Origin: Rhodospirillales bacterium
GTDB taxonomy: Bacteria; Pseudomonadota; Alphaproteobacteria; Rhodospirillales; Defluviicoccaceae
Direction: 5' to 3'
Assembly (NCBI GenBank): GCA_026125865.1
Contig: JAHCKI010000064.1
Span: 1-10,240, forward strand
Length of the DNA stretch: 10,240 bases
Positions 1-5,029 of this stretch are shown one piece after another; the first letter of the stretch is position 1; the number at the start of each line of letters is the position of its first letter. The position numbers and the translations under genes were made by a program. A model generated the notes under the pieces. The model searched no databases. It was not told where the DNA came from and worked only from the letters and a program-made list of their open reading frames with translations.

Positions 1-767
1 ATGCTACACGCAAAAGCAAGACCAGAGAAGAGCCTGAAAAAACGAGATTCACTGCAATACACATGGTAGAATTCGTGATGGATCGTAAAATGAACGCTTT
101 CCCTCTCTCTATTAGACCATTCTTGCAGTCTGCTCTGCTTTCGCTTAGGCGAAGTTTCTTTTCGAATAATCAAATAATCTTCTATATTTAGCAGAATAGA
201 TCTGTGCAGAACAGCCGTTTCACCGTCTCCGGTCAGAGCATACCAGACACGGTCCACCTTCAAGCGTGGCTCTATCCGCGCCAAATATTCTTTTATGGTT
301 TCTTGATCATTGACGGGCTTGTAGATGCCCCATAAGCTTTTGCGTCCCAAGCCGATCATGCGTGCCAAGTCGTGCCCCAACACAATCGGCGGAAAAGCGA
401 AAACGGTGACCGAAAGCATCAACATCGCCGCGACTGCCGCGACCGCGAACCAAAACTGCCCTGTCGTGATCGTCGGCAAGGTCCCGTTGAGGCTTCCGGT
501 CGAAGAATGGATCGACGCCATGATTTCTTCCAAAGACGCCATGGCAACCAACATCGGGGACCAGGCCATGATCAACATGGCGACCGAGAGCCCGGTCGCT
601 ACGACGGTCGTCAGGTAGAACTCCCGATCCATGGCCAAGAATTTGGCGTCGGCCGACTTTGAACCAAGAGATTGATCGACTTTTGGATGAGCGGCCTCGC
701 TGGGATGTGACCCCATTGTGTCCGGCGTGCGACCGGAACTCTGTGCGGGTCTTGTCGTTTGCACCAT
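1..767 (-). CDS. Unrecognised protein with two predicted membrane helices (3' end beyond the window)
   Basis: I read this minus-strand frame by hand: it is open from an ATG at 767 to base 1 with no stop, giving at least 255 codons, and it continues past the edge. The start is set by AGGGGG six bases upstream of the ATG; an in-frame ATG at 716 and a GTG at 839 are alternatives. Residues about 1-48 are polar. Residues about 50-76 (YLTTVVATGLSVAMLIMAW) and 105-130 (FWFAVAAVAAMLMLSVTVFA) look like membrane helices separated by a short loop. A charged segment of more than 120 residues follows, probably cytoplasmic. I recognise no family. The stretch over bases 1-300 is about 43% GC by my count, against about 55-63% in the 5' part. 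The large ORF at 307-846 in another minus frame and the plus-strand ORFs here look like shadows. The frame is fairly secure, the function unknown. Confidence 0.6.
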   Translation of the reverse strand, partial: MVQTTRPAQSSGRTPDTMGSHPSEAAHPKVDQSLGSKSADAKFLAMDREFYLTTVVATGLSVAMLIMAWSPMLVAMASLEEIMASIHSSTGSLNGTLPTITTGQFWFAVAAVAAMLMLSVTVFAFPPIVLGHDLARMIGLGRKSLWGIYKPVNDQETIKEYLARIEPRLKVDRVWYALTGDGETAVLHRSILLNIEDYLIIRKETSPKRKQSRLQEWSNRERESVHFTIHHEFYHVYCSESRFFRLFSGLAFACS

Positions 768-1067
768 TGGTTGCCCCCTCAGCGCATTGAGGCCGGAAAG
801 CGCGATTGGAATTTGGATCTGAAACCAACCTATCGACACGGCCCACTCTAAAGGTCGTTACCGGCGGTGGCCATTGTTATGACCCATCAGGCGAATAGAA
901 TTTGCTTGTCACCGCCGCCGTAGTTTCACAGACCCATTAGACCATAGGGCATAGATCGTTCATATAAATACTTTGAAAAATAGCTTAATTATTACATTTT
1001 GTGCCGGCGGTCTTTTTATCATTTCGAGGTATTCACCTTTACTTGATCTACGAGCAGGAAACCTGCC
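768..1067. other. Intergenic region with repeats, no convincing gene
   Basis: No ORF here looks like a protein. Three things are visible. A direct repeat GACCCATCAG (881-890) and GACCCATTAG (931-940) lies 50 bases apart. An inverted repeat CGGCGGTG (862-869) and CACCGCCG (910-917) is separated by 40 bases. An AT-rich stretch at 961-1000 contains TTGAAA (973-978) and TTACAT (992-997), which could belong to a promoter reading rightward, but the 13-base spacing is poor, so I do not call a promoter. The region must hold promoters for the leftward gene and for the rightward group that begins near 1068. Confidence 0.4.
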
Positions 1068-1137
1068 ATGTCACCGAATACGATAGCCTCGGCGGACCCG
1101 CACTTTGTGCGGAAAGCCTGTCGTGGACATGGGAGGG
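1054..1137 (+). promoter_or_regulatory. Candidate structured RNA leader before the SMR remnant
   Basis: Several perfect inverted repeats are packed into about 80 bases. GCAGG-AAA-CCTGC (1054-1066) forms a 5-bp hairpin. CCATGTC (1066-1072) pairs with GACATGG (1126-1132) to close a larger domain. Inside it lies CCGCAC-TTT-GTGCGG (1098-1112), a 6-bp hairpin, with a weaker CCGA (1074-1077) / TCGG (1089-1092) pairing beside it. The closing stem ends within the GGGAGGG ribosome-binding site (1131-1137) of the SMR remnant, so folding could hide it. SMR genes are often controlled by guanidine riboswitches, but I do not see the ACGR loops of guanidine-II or the conserved blocks of guanidine-I or -III. 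It may be a new leader type, a decayed one, or chance pairing. Confidence 0.35.
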
Positions 1138-1145
1138 TGCAATGA
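1068..1145 (+). CDS. Possible 25-codon leader ORF overlapping the SMR remnant
   Basis: ATG at 1068 opens a frame of 25 codons beginning MSPNTIASADPHF and ending in a TGA at 1143-1145, which overlaps the ATG of the SMR remnant at 1142 as ATGA. AGGA about 9 bases upstream could serve as ribosome-binding site. The peptide has no membrane segment and resembles nothing I recognise. It lies wholly inside the candidate structured leader, so its translation would disturb those hairpins. It could be a leader peptide, a fragment of a lost gene, or a chance ORF; the support is the start/stop overlap and the Shine-Dalgarno match only. Confidence 0.25.
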   Translation: MSPNTIASADPHFVRKACRGHGRVQ

Positions 1146-1231
1146 GCTGGGTGTATCTGGCGTTGACGATCGCGATCGAAATCAGCGGAACCGTCGCCCT
1201 CAAGATGTCCGAGGGGTTCGCCAATGCCTGA
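1142..1231 (+). pseudogene. N-terminal remnant of an SMR-family transporter (29 codons)
   Basis: The peptide MSWVYLALTIAIEISG continues to TVALKMSEGFANA and stops. It matches the first helix of small multidrug resistance proteins (EmrE, QacE, SugE/Gdx): a short hydrophobic helix carrying the essential membrane Glu, here residue 13, followed by the K-SEGF motif. The family is about 105-110 residues with four helices; this one ends at a TGA just after helix 1. I found no continuation in the other frames, because the HAD gene begins at once. The start has a strong GGGAGGG four bases upstream. The TGA (1229-1231) lies just inside the HAD gene, whose ATG is at 1224, and the codons for Glu-Gly of SEGF form that gene's GAGGGG ribosome-binding site. 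It is probably a deletion scar; a retained 29-residue membrane peptide or translational coupler is possible. Confidence 0.6.
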
Positions 1232-1877
1232 CCCGTTATCGATCGACGCCGACGGAATCTGGTTCCAGGTGTTCGAGGACGCGCCCGCTGAAACTCATCG
1301 GGCGGCCCTGTTCCTGGATCGGGACGGCGTCATCGTCGAGGAGGTGGGCCATTTGTGTCGGGTGGAGGATGTAAGACTTGTCGCCGGCGCCGGTGATACC
1401 ATCGCGGCGGCCAACACGTTGAACATCCCCGTGGTCGTCGTCACCAATCAATCGGGAATTGGTCAGGGCCTGTTCGACTGGCTCGATTTTTTCGCGGTTC
1501 AGAAAGAAATCGCGCGCCGGCTCGGCGCTCTCGGCGCCCGCATCGACGCCGTCTTCGCCTGCCCTTTTCATCCGTCCGGCCGGCCGCCCTACCGTCACCC
1601 GGACCATCCGGCGCGCAAGCCCAATCCGGGCATGGTGATCGCGGCGGCCCGGCGCCTGCGACTGGATCTTGGGGCGTCATGGATCGTCGGTGACCGCGTC
1701 CGCGATCTCCTGGCCGGCCGCAACGCGGGGTTGGCCGGAGGCATGCTGGTCGGTACTGGTTACGGCGGCAAAGCTGAAGAACGCGAGGCATTGAAGGCCG
1801 TCGACGGCGCGGCTGAATTCGCCGTTCGGACAGGCAACAGCATAGCGGACGCGCGCACGCTGCCGCTATTCAGGTAA
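1224..1877 (+). CDS. HAD-superfamily phosphatase, GmhB/HisB-N type (histidinol-phosphatase or heptose-bisphosphatase-like)
   Basis: This 217-residue protein has all four HAD motifs: LFLDRDGVI with nucleophile Asp32 and acid/base Asp34, VVTNQSGIG with Thr74, Lys132 in RKPNPGM, and GDRVRDL with Asp157 and Asp161. The pattern is that of the HAD-IIIA subgroup containing D-glycero-D-manno-heptose 1,7-bisphosphate phosphatase (GmhB) and the HisB N-terminal domain. In E. coli GmhB a zinc loop CPHH...CDCRKP precedes the Lys; here it reads CPFH (113-116) ... HPDHPARKP, so the Cys-x-Cys pair is missing and zinc is probably not bound. A GmhB-like role in LPS heptose synthesis is an inference; no other LPS gene is nearby and substrate specificity cannot be read from sequence. 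The N-terminus before motif I is about 25 residues longer than in GmhB. The ATG has GAGGGG seven bases upstream and overlaps the SMR remnant, so the two may be translationally coupled. Confidence 0.82.
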   Translation: MPDPLSIDADGIWFQVFEDAPAETHRAALFLDRDGVIVEEVGHLCRVEDVRLVAGAGDTIAAANTLNIPVVVVTNQSGIGQGLFDWLDFFAVQKEIARRLGALGARIDAVFACPFHPSGRPPYRHPDHPARKPNPGMVIAAARRLRLDLGASWIVGDRVRDLLAGRNAGLAGGMLVGTGYGGKAEEREALKAVDGAAEFAVRTGNSIADARTLPLFR

Positions 1878-1902
1878 TTACTTCAGTAATACCTTCAGTA
1901 TT
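1877..1902. repeat. Two overlapping AT-rich palindromes at a convergent gene junction
   Basis: ATTACT-TC-AGTAAT (1877-1890) and AATAC-CTTCA-GTATT (1888-1902) overlap by three bases and share the core CTTCAGTA. They sit between the HAD gene stop and the 3' end of the oppositely oriented MarR-type gene. The short AT-rich stems without a T-tract make a poor intrinsic terminator; paired protein-binding sites are another reading. Confidence 0.35.
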
Positions 1903-1955
1903 CGAGGCTCGCCGGCTCGGGGAACCAGCGAAACCGGTCAGTGGAAACGTCTAGT

Positions 1956-2411
1956 TCATCGAATGCCGAAACGGATGTGGTCGGCCCAGGTCCGCTCGAC
2001 CGCCCTCAATGTCCGGCAGACGGACATGATGTCGTCGCCACCCAGGTTCTCATCGCCGAGGCCGTCGGCGATCCGCTCTTCCAGCTCGCGGATTTGCTGA
2101 ACCAGTTCCCGCGCCTTGTCGGTCAGCGCGATGGTTACGGAGCGGCGGTCGTGGTCCGAACGCCGTTGCGTGATGTAGCCCATCTCCGCCAGCTTCTTGA
2201 TGTTGTAGGACACATTCGAGCCCTGGTAGTAGCCGCGCTCGACCAAGTCTCGAATGGCGATTTCCTCATCGCCGATATTGGCCAGGAGAAGACTTTGGAC
2301 GCCATTGATATCGCGCTTCCCCAACCGATTGAGTTCCGAGCGCAGAACATCGAGAAACCGCCGATGCAGGCGTTCGATTGACCGCGTCAGTTCCAGGTAT
2401 TCCTGCTTCAC
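1956..2411 (-). CDS. MarR-family winged-helix regulator, LdtR-like
   Basis: The product is a 151-residue DNA-binding protein. From the GTG at 2411 it reads MKQEYLELTRSIERLHRRF; a helical dimerisation segment is followed by a winged helix: DINGVQSLLLANIG (34-47), the recognition region RGYYQGSNVSYNIKKL (59-74), then a wing with RRSDHDRRSVTIALT (83-97) and a C-terminal dimerisation helix. The GYY-GSNVSYN-KKL and DRRSV signature is that of the alphaproteobacterial group containing LdtR, known from Liberibacter and Rhizobiales as a regulator of an L,D-transpeptidase and cell-envelope stress genes. Family and fold are clear; targets here are unknown. The open frame extends to a TTG at 2468, but that has no ribosome-binding site, whereas GTG 2411 has GAAGG ten bases upstream and begins where family members usually do. 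The gene is divergent from the RpoH-like sigma gene and may regulate it or itself through the shared intergenic repeats. Confidence 0.85.
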   Translation of the reverse strand: MKQEYLELTRSIERLHRRFLDVLRSELNRLGKRDINGVQSLLLANIGDEEIAIRDLVERGYYQGSNVSYNIKKLAEMGYITQRRSDHDRRSVTIALTDKARELVQQIRELEERIADGLGDENLGGDDIMSVCRTLRAVERTWADHIRFGIR

Positions 2412-2488
2412 CGTATCATTACCTTCGCCATCCGTGGACCGATGGGACCGCACATCTCCGTTACGCAAATGGACGAAGCTGCGCCCCT

Positions 2489-2530
2489 AACCATCTGAGA
2501 ATGCCTCAACTACCGTTAAAAAATGGTTGA
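2489..2530. promoter_or_regulatory. Nested inverted repeats between the divergent regulator and sigma genes
   Basis: Three inverted repeats interleave here: AACCAT (2489-2494) with ATGGTT (2523-2528), TGAG (2496-2499) with CTCA (2505-2508), and TCAAC (2506-2510) with GTTGA (2526-2530). This lies just upstream of the MarR-type gene and about 60 bases before the sigma gene promoter. MarR proteins bind palindromes and commonly autoregulate, so these are candidate operators for the neighbouring regulator, by inference only. The rest of the 2412-2730 gap holds the sigma promoter and leader listed separately. Confidence 0.3.
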
Positions 2531-2589
2531 ACTGCAACATATCGGTATTCCGTCATGGTGGCGTATATCAGGTTTTATTCCTATTTAAT

Positions 2590-2618
2590 TTGACATTGTT
2601 CCCATAGATGGGTATGCG
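2590..2618 (+). promoter_or_regulatory. Candidate promoter of the RpoH-like sigma gene with a palindrome in its spacer
   Basis: TTGACA (2590-2595) is a perfect housekeeping -35 hexamer. Seventeen bases on is TATGCG (2613-2618), a weak -10 that keeps the TAT. The spacer contains the perfect palindrome CCCAT-AG-ATGGG (2601-2612), placed where a repressor would block RNA polymerase. Transcription would start near 2625, leaving a leader of about 105 nt before the ATG at 2731. Confidence 0.4.
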
Positions 2619-2660
2619 TTCTTCATATGTTCCGGATCGGGGATCAAACCACCCGGCATT

Positions 2661-2691
2661 CGGCGCCATACACCCTCCGGCGATGGCGCTG
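2661..2691 (+). promoter_or_regulatory. Hairpin in the sigma-factor mRNA leader that could mask the ribosome-binding site
   Basis: CGGCGCCAT (2661-2669) pairs with ATGGCGCTG (2683-2691), nine pairs including one G-U, around a 13-nt loop. The loop holds CTCCGG (2675-2680), which can pair with UUGGAG (2718-2723) across the Shine-Dalgarno sequence of the sigma gene. Such a loop-to-RBS pairing could make translation depend on temperature or a ligand, as known for rpoH thermosensors in other bacteria. This was found by eye with no energy calculation. Confidence 0.3.
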
Positions 2692-2730
2692 TCGAACCGA
2701 CACGAGGCAAAATTTTTTTGGAGAACGCCA

Positions 2731-3678
2731 ATGGCTTTCAAAACCAATCTGGTAACGCGGAATTCACCTTCCACTTACGTGAAAAGACAGCAGTGCAACG
2801 CCAAGACGTCTCGGCCCATCGCCGCGACACCGCATAAGAGAGCGAGCGGTCCTTTCCTCGATGCCGAAACCGAAGCGATGCTGGTTTCACGCTGGCACGC
2901 GCATAAAGACCCGTTGGCCCTCGATCGGCTCGTCGCCAGTTTCCAGGGCCTCGTGCACCGGGTTGCCAGACAGCACTTGGGTTACGGCTTGCCTCTCGAG
3001 GATCTGGTTTCCGAAGGCAACGTGGGTCTTATGCATGCCATCGAACGTTTCGACCCGACCCGCGGTTTCCGCCTTTCAACCTATGCCATGTGGTGGATCC
3101 GCGCCGGCATCAGCGAGTTCGTCATCAACACTTCGTCCCTGGTACGGGGCATTACAACGGAAAGCCACAAACGCCTGTTTTTCAACCTGCAACGACTGAA
3201 GATCAAGTTCGGGGCGACCGATGGGGGTGAACTGCCGGACTCGGCCGTTACCGCCATCGCCACGGAACTCGACGTCAGTACGGCCGATGTGGTGCGGGTC
3301 AATCAATGGTTCAACAGCAAGGAATTGTCGATCAACGCACCGCTCCGCGCCGGCGACGACGGGACCAGTGAGTGGCAGGATATCCTTGCCGATCCGGCGC
3401 AAGACCATGAAGTACAGATGCTCCAATCGGACGAACTGCGAAAGCGTAGGGCGCTGGTGCGCGACGCCATGGACGTCCTCGATACCCGCGAGCGCCGCAT
3501 CGTTGTGCAACGCCACCTCAAGGACAAGCCGCGAAAGCTTTGCGAACTCGGCGAAGAACTCGGGGTCTCTCGGGAGCGCGTGCGCCAGATCGAAGTGCGC
3601 GCCCTCGACAAACTGCGCAAGCGCATCAAGCGCGCACTCCGCGAACAGGAGGCCGCAACAATACAGAACAAAACGTGA
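2731..3678 (+). CDS. RpoH-like (sigma-32 family) RNA polymerase sigma factor, divergent paralogue
   Basis: This 315-residue sigma-70-family protein directs RNA polymerase to a dedicated promoter set. Region 2 is clear: DLVSEGNVGLMHAIERFDPTRGFRLSTYAMWWIRAGISEF spans residues 91-130. An RpoH-box-like HKRLFFNLQ (146-154) and the region 3 segment with NAPL and EWQD follow. Region 4.2 is LCELGEELGVSRERVRQIEV (270-289) with the -35-binding helix-turn-helix. RpoH is its closest relative, but where alphaproteobacterial RpoH typically reads IQEYILRSWSLVKMGTT this has ISEFVINTSSLVRGITT, changing the -10-contacting segment. It is therefore more likely an extra paralogue than the main heat-shock factor. 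The start is ATG 2731, with GGAG seven bases upstream; the upstream in-frame ATG at 2608 would overlap the promoter and adds a stretch without homology. The first 40 residues are basic and non-conserved. It converges with sucB. Confidence 0.87.
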   Translation: MAFKTNLVTRNSPSTYVKRQQCNAKTSRPIAATPHKRASGPFLDAETEAMLVSRWHAHKDPLALDRLVASFQGLVHRVARQHLGYGLPLEDLVSEGNVGLMHAIERFDPTRGFRLSTYAMWWIRAGISEFVINTSSLVRGITTESHKRLFFNLQRLKIKFGATDGGELPDSAVTAIATELDVSTADVVRVNQWFNSKELSINAPLRAGDDGTSEWQDILADPAQDHEVQMLQSDELRKRRALVRDAMDVLDTRERRIVVQRHLKDKPRKLCELGEELGVSRERVRQIEVRALDKLRKRIKRALREQEAATIQNKT

Positions 3679-3686
3679 TCACTCTA

Positions 3687-3698
3687 AACCAATTGGTT
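3687..3698. repeat. Perfect 12-bp palindrome in the sigma/sucB convergent gap
   Basis: AACCAATTGGTT is self-complementary and fills the middle of the 39-bp space between two convergent genes. As RNA it could only make a 4-bp stem around AATT, so it is a poor terminator. A protein-binding site is possible but unsupported. Confidence 0.3.
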
Positions 3699-3717
3699 CT
3701 GACTGACCGTTACTGGG

Positions 3718-4968
3718 TTATGCCTGAAGCAGGATTCGTTGCGGGTCTTCCACGCATTCCTTGACACGGACCAGGAAGGAGACCGCCTCGCGGCCGTCGA
3801 CGATGCGGTGATCGTAGCTGAGCGCCACGTACATCATCGGCCGCGCCTGGATGGAACCATCGGGCATGACGATCGGTCTCATCTCCACCTTGTGCATGCC
3901 GAGGATGCCCGATTGCGGCGGGTTCAGGATCGGTGTCGACAAAAGTGAGCCGAAAACGCCGCCGTTGGTGATGGTGAAGGTGCCGCCCTGCATTTCCTCG
4001 ATGGTCAGCTTGCCATCGCGGGCGCGCTTTCCGAAATCAGCGATCTTGCCTTCGATCTCGGCCATGCTCAGCCCGTCGCAATCGCGCACCACCGGCACCA
4101 CCAGCCCCTGCGGCGAGCCGACGGCTATGGCGATGTCGTAGTGGTTCTTGTAAACGATGTCGCCGCCGTCGATCTCGGCATTGACCGCCGGGAACTCCTT
4201 CAGCGCCTGCACACAAGCCTTGACGAAAATGGACATGACGCCGAGCCGGGCACCGTGTTTCTTCTCGAAGGCATCGCGGTAGCGTGCACGCAAGTCGTTG
4301 ACCGCGGACATGTCGATCTCATTGAAGGTGGTGAGCATCGCCGCCGTGTTCTGGGCTTCCTTGAGGCGAGCCGCCACCATCTGGCGTAGCCGCGACATGC
4401 GCACCCGCTCTTCGCCGGGGCCGGTCGGACGTGGCGTGGTCGCGGCAGGTGCGGTCGGTGCGGGCTGCGCAGCGACCGCCGGTGGAGCCATCGGCACCGC
4501 GGCAGGCCGCGTTTCCAGATAAGCCAGAACATCACCCTTGGTCAGACGGCCGTCCTTGCCGGAAGCCGGTATGACGGTGGCGCCGAGACCATGTTCCTCG
4601 ATCAACTTCCGCACCGCCGGCGACAAGGCGCCAGAAGCCGGTGTTGCTGCCGCCACGGCGGGTGCGGGTGCGGGTGCAAGCGCCGGCGCAGGGGCGGCTG
4701 AGACAGGTTTAGCCGTCGGCGCCTCAGCGGCGCCTTCGGCAATGGCGCCCAACTTCGCCCCGACCTCGACCTCGCTGCCTTCGGGAACGGCGATGTCGCT
4801 CAGCGTACCGGTCGCGGGCGCATTGACCTCCAGGGTGACCTTATCCGTCTCCAACTCGCAAAGGGGTTCGTCCACCTGAACGGCGTCACCAACCGACTTG
4901 AACCATTTCGCGACGATCGCGGTTGTCACCGATTCGCCCAGCGTGGGCACTATGATTTCCGTAGCCAT
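3718..4968 (-). CDS. sucB: 2-oxoglutarate dehydrogenase E2, dihydrolipoyllysine-residue succinyltransferase
   Basis: E2 forms the core of the 2-oxoglutarate dehydrogenase complex and transfers the succinyl group from its lipoyl arm to CoA. The 416 residues have the full E2 layout. The lipoyl domain (1-78) carries the lipoylated Lys43 in ELETDKVTLEV. An Ala-Pro linker (about 79-112) leads to the peripheral-subunit-binding domain (about 114-151, SGALSPAVRKLIEEHG ... GRLTKGDVLAYL). A second Ala-Pro linker (to about 185) precedes the catalytic domain ending in LSYDHRIVDGREAV, with catalytic His387 and Asp391. I chose ATG 4968 because MATEIIVPTLGESVT matches the usual SucB N-terminus and GGGA lies six bases before it; ATG 4980 in frame adds four residues and lacks a good site. 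The gene starts 61 bases after the sucA stop. No lpd follows; the next gene is convergent. Confidence 0.96.
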   Translation of the reverse strand: MATEIIVPTLGESVTTAIVAKWFKSVGDAVQVDEPLCELETDKVTLEVNAPATGTLSDIAVPEGSEVEVGAKLGAIAEGAAEAPTAKPVSAAPAPALAPAPAPAVAAATPASGALSPAVRKLIEEHGLGATVIPASGKDGRLTKGDVLAYLETRPAAVPMAPPAVAAQPAPTAPAATTPRPTGPGEERVRMSRLRQMVAARLKEAQNTAAMLTTFNEIDMSAVNDLRARYRDAFEKKHGARLGVMSIFVKACVQALKEFPAVNAEIDGGDIVYKNHYDIAIAVGSPQGLVVPVVRDCDGLSMAEIEGKIADFGKRARDGKLTIEEMQGGTFTITNGGVFGSLLSTPILNPPQSGILGMHKVEMRPIVMPDGSIQARPMMYVALSYDHRIVDGREAVSFLVRVKECVEDPQRILLQA

Positions 4969-5029
4969 TTCCGATCCCATGCTTCGTTTGTGGTCACGCT
5001 TCCAGAGCGCTTGAGCCCGCTAAAGCGGC

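Noticed and set aside
140..153. Hairpin TTCGC-TTAG-GCGAA as a terminator
   Set aside because: It lies inside the open minus-strand frame, has only five pairs and no adjacent T-run in the right direction.
307..846. Minus-strand 179-residue ORF in another frame
   Set aside because: Its Arg/Asp/His-rich translation has no helix or motif, while the overlapping minus frame from 767 has a strong ribosome-binding site and two coherent membrane helices.
1054..1137. Known guanidine riboswitch
   Set aside because: I looked for ACGR tetraloops and the conserved guanidine-I and -III blocks and did not find them; only an unassigned structured leader is claimed.
1001..1141. GTG-started extension of the SMR reading frame
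   Set aside because: The extra 47 residues have no SMR counterpart and ATG 1142 matches the family start with GGGAGGG upstream.
1903..1955. GC-rich CGAGG/CTCGG stretch as a terminator for the MarR-type gene
   Set aside because: The possible stem is only four pairs with no T-run on the minus strand.
2608..2730. N-terminal extension of the sigma factor from ATG 2608
   Set aside because: The ATG falls inside the candidate promoter and lacks a ribosome-binding site; ATG 2731 has GGAG at ideal spacing.
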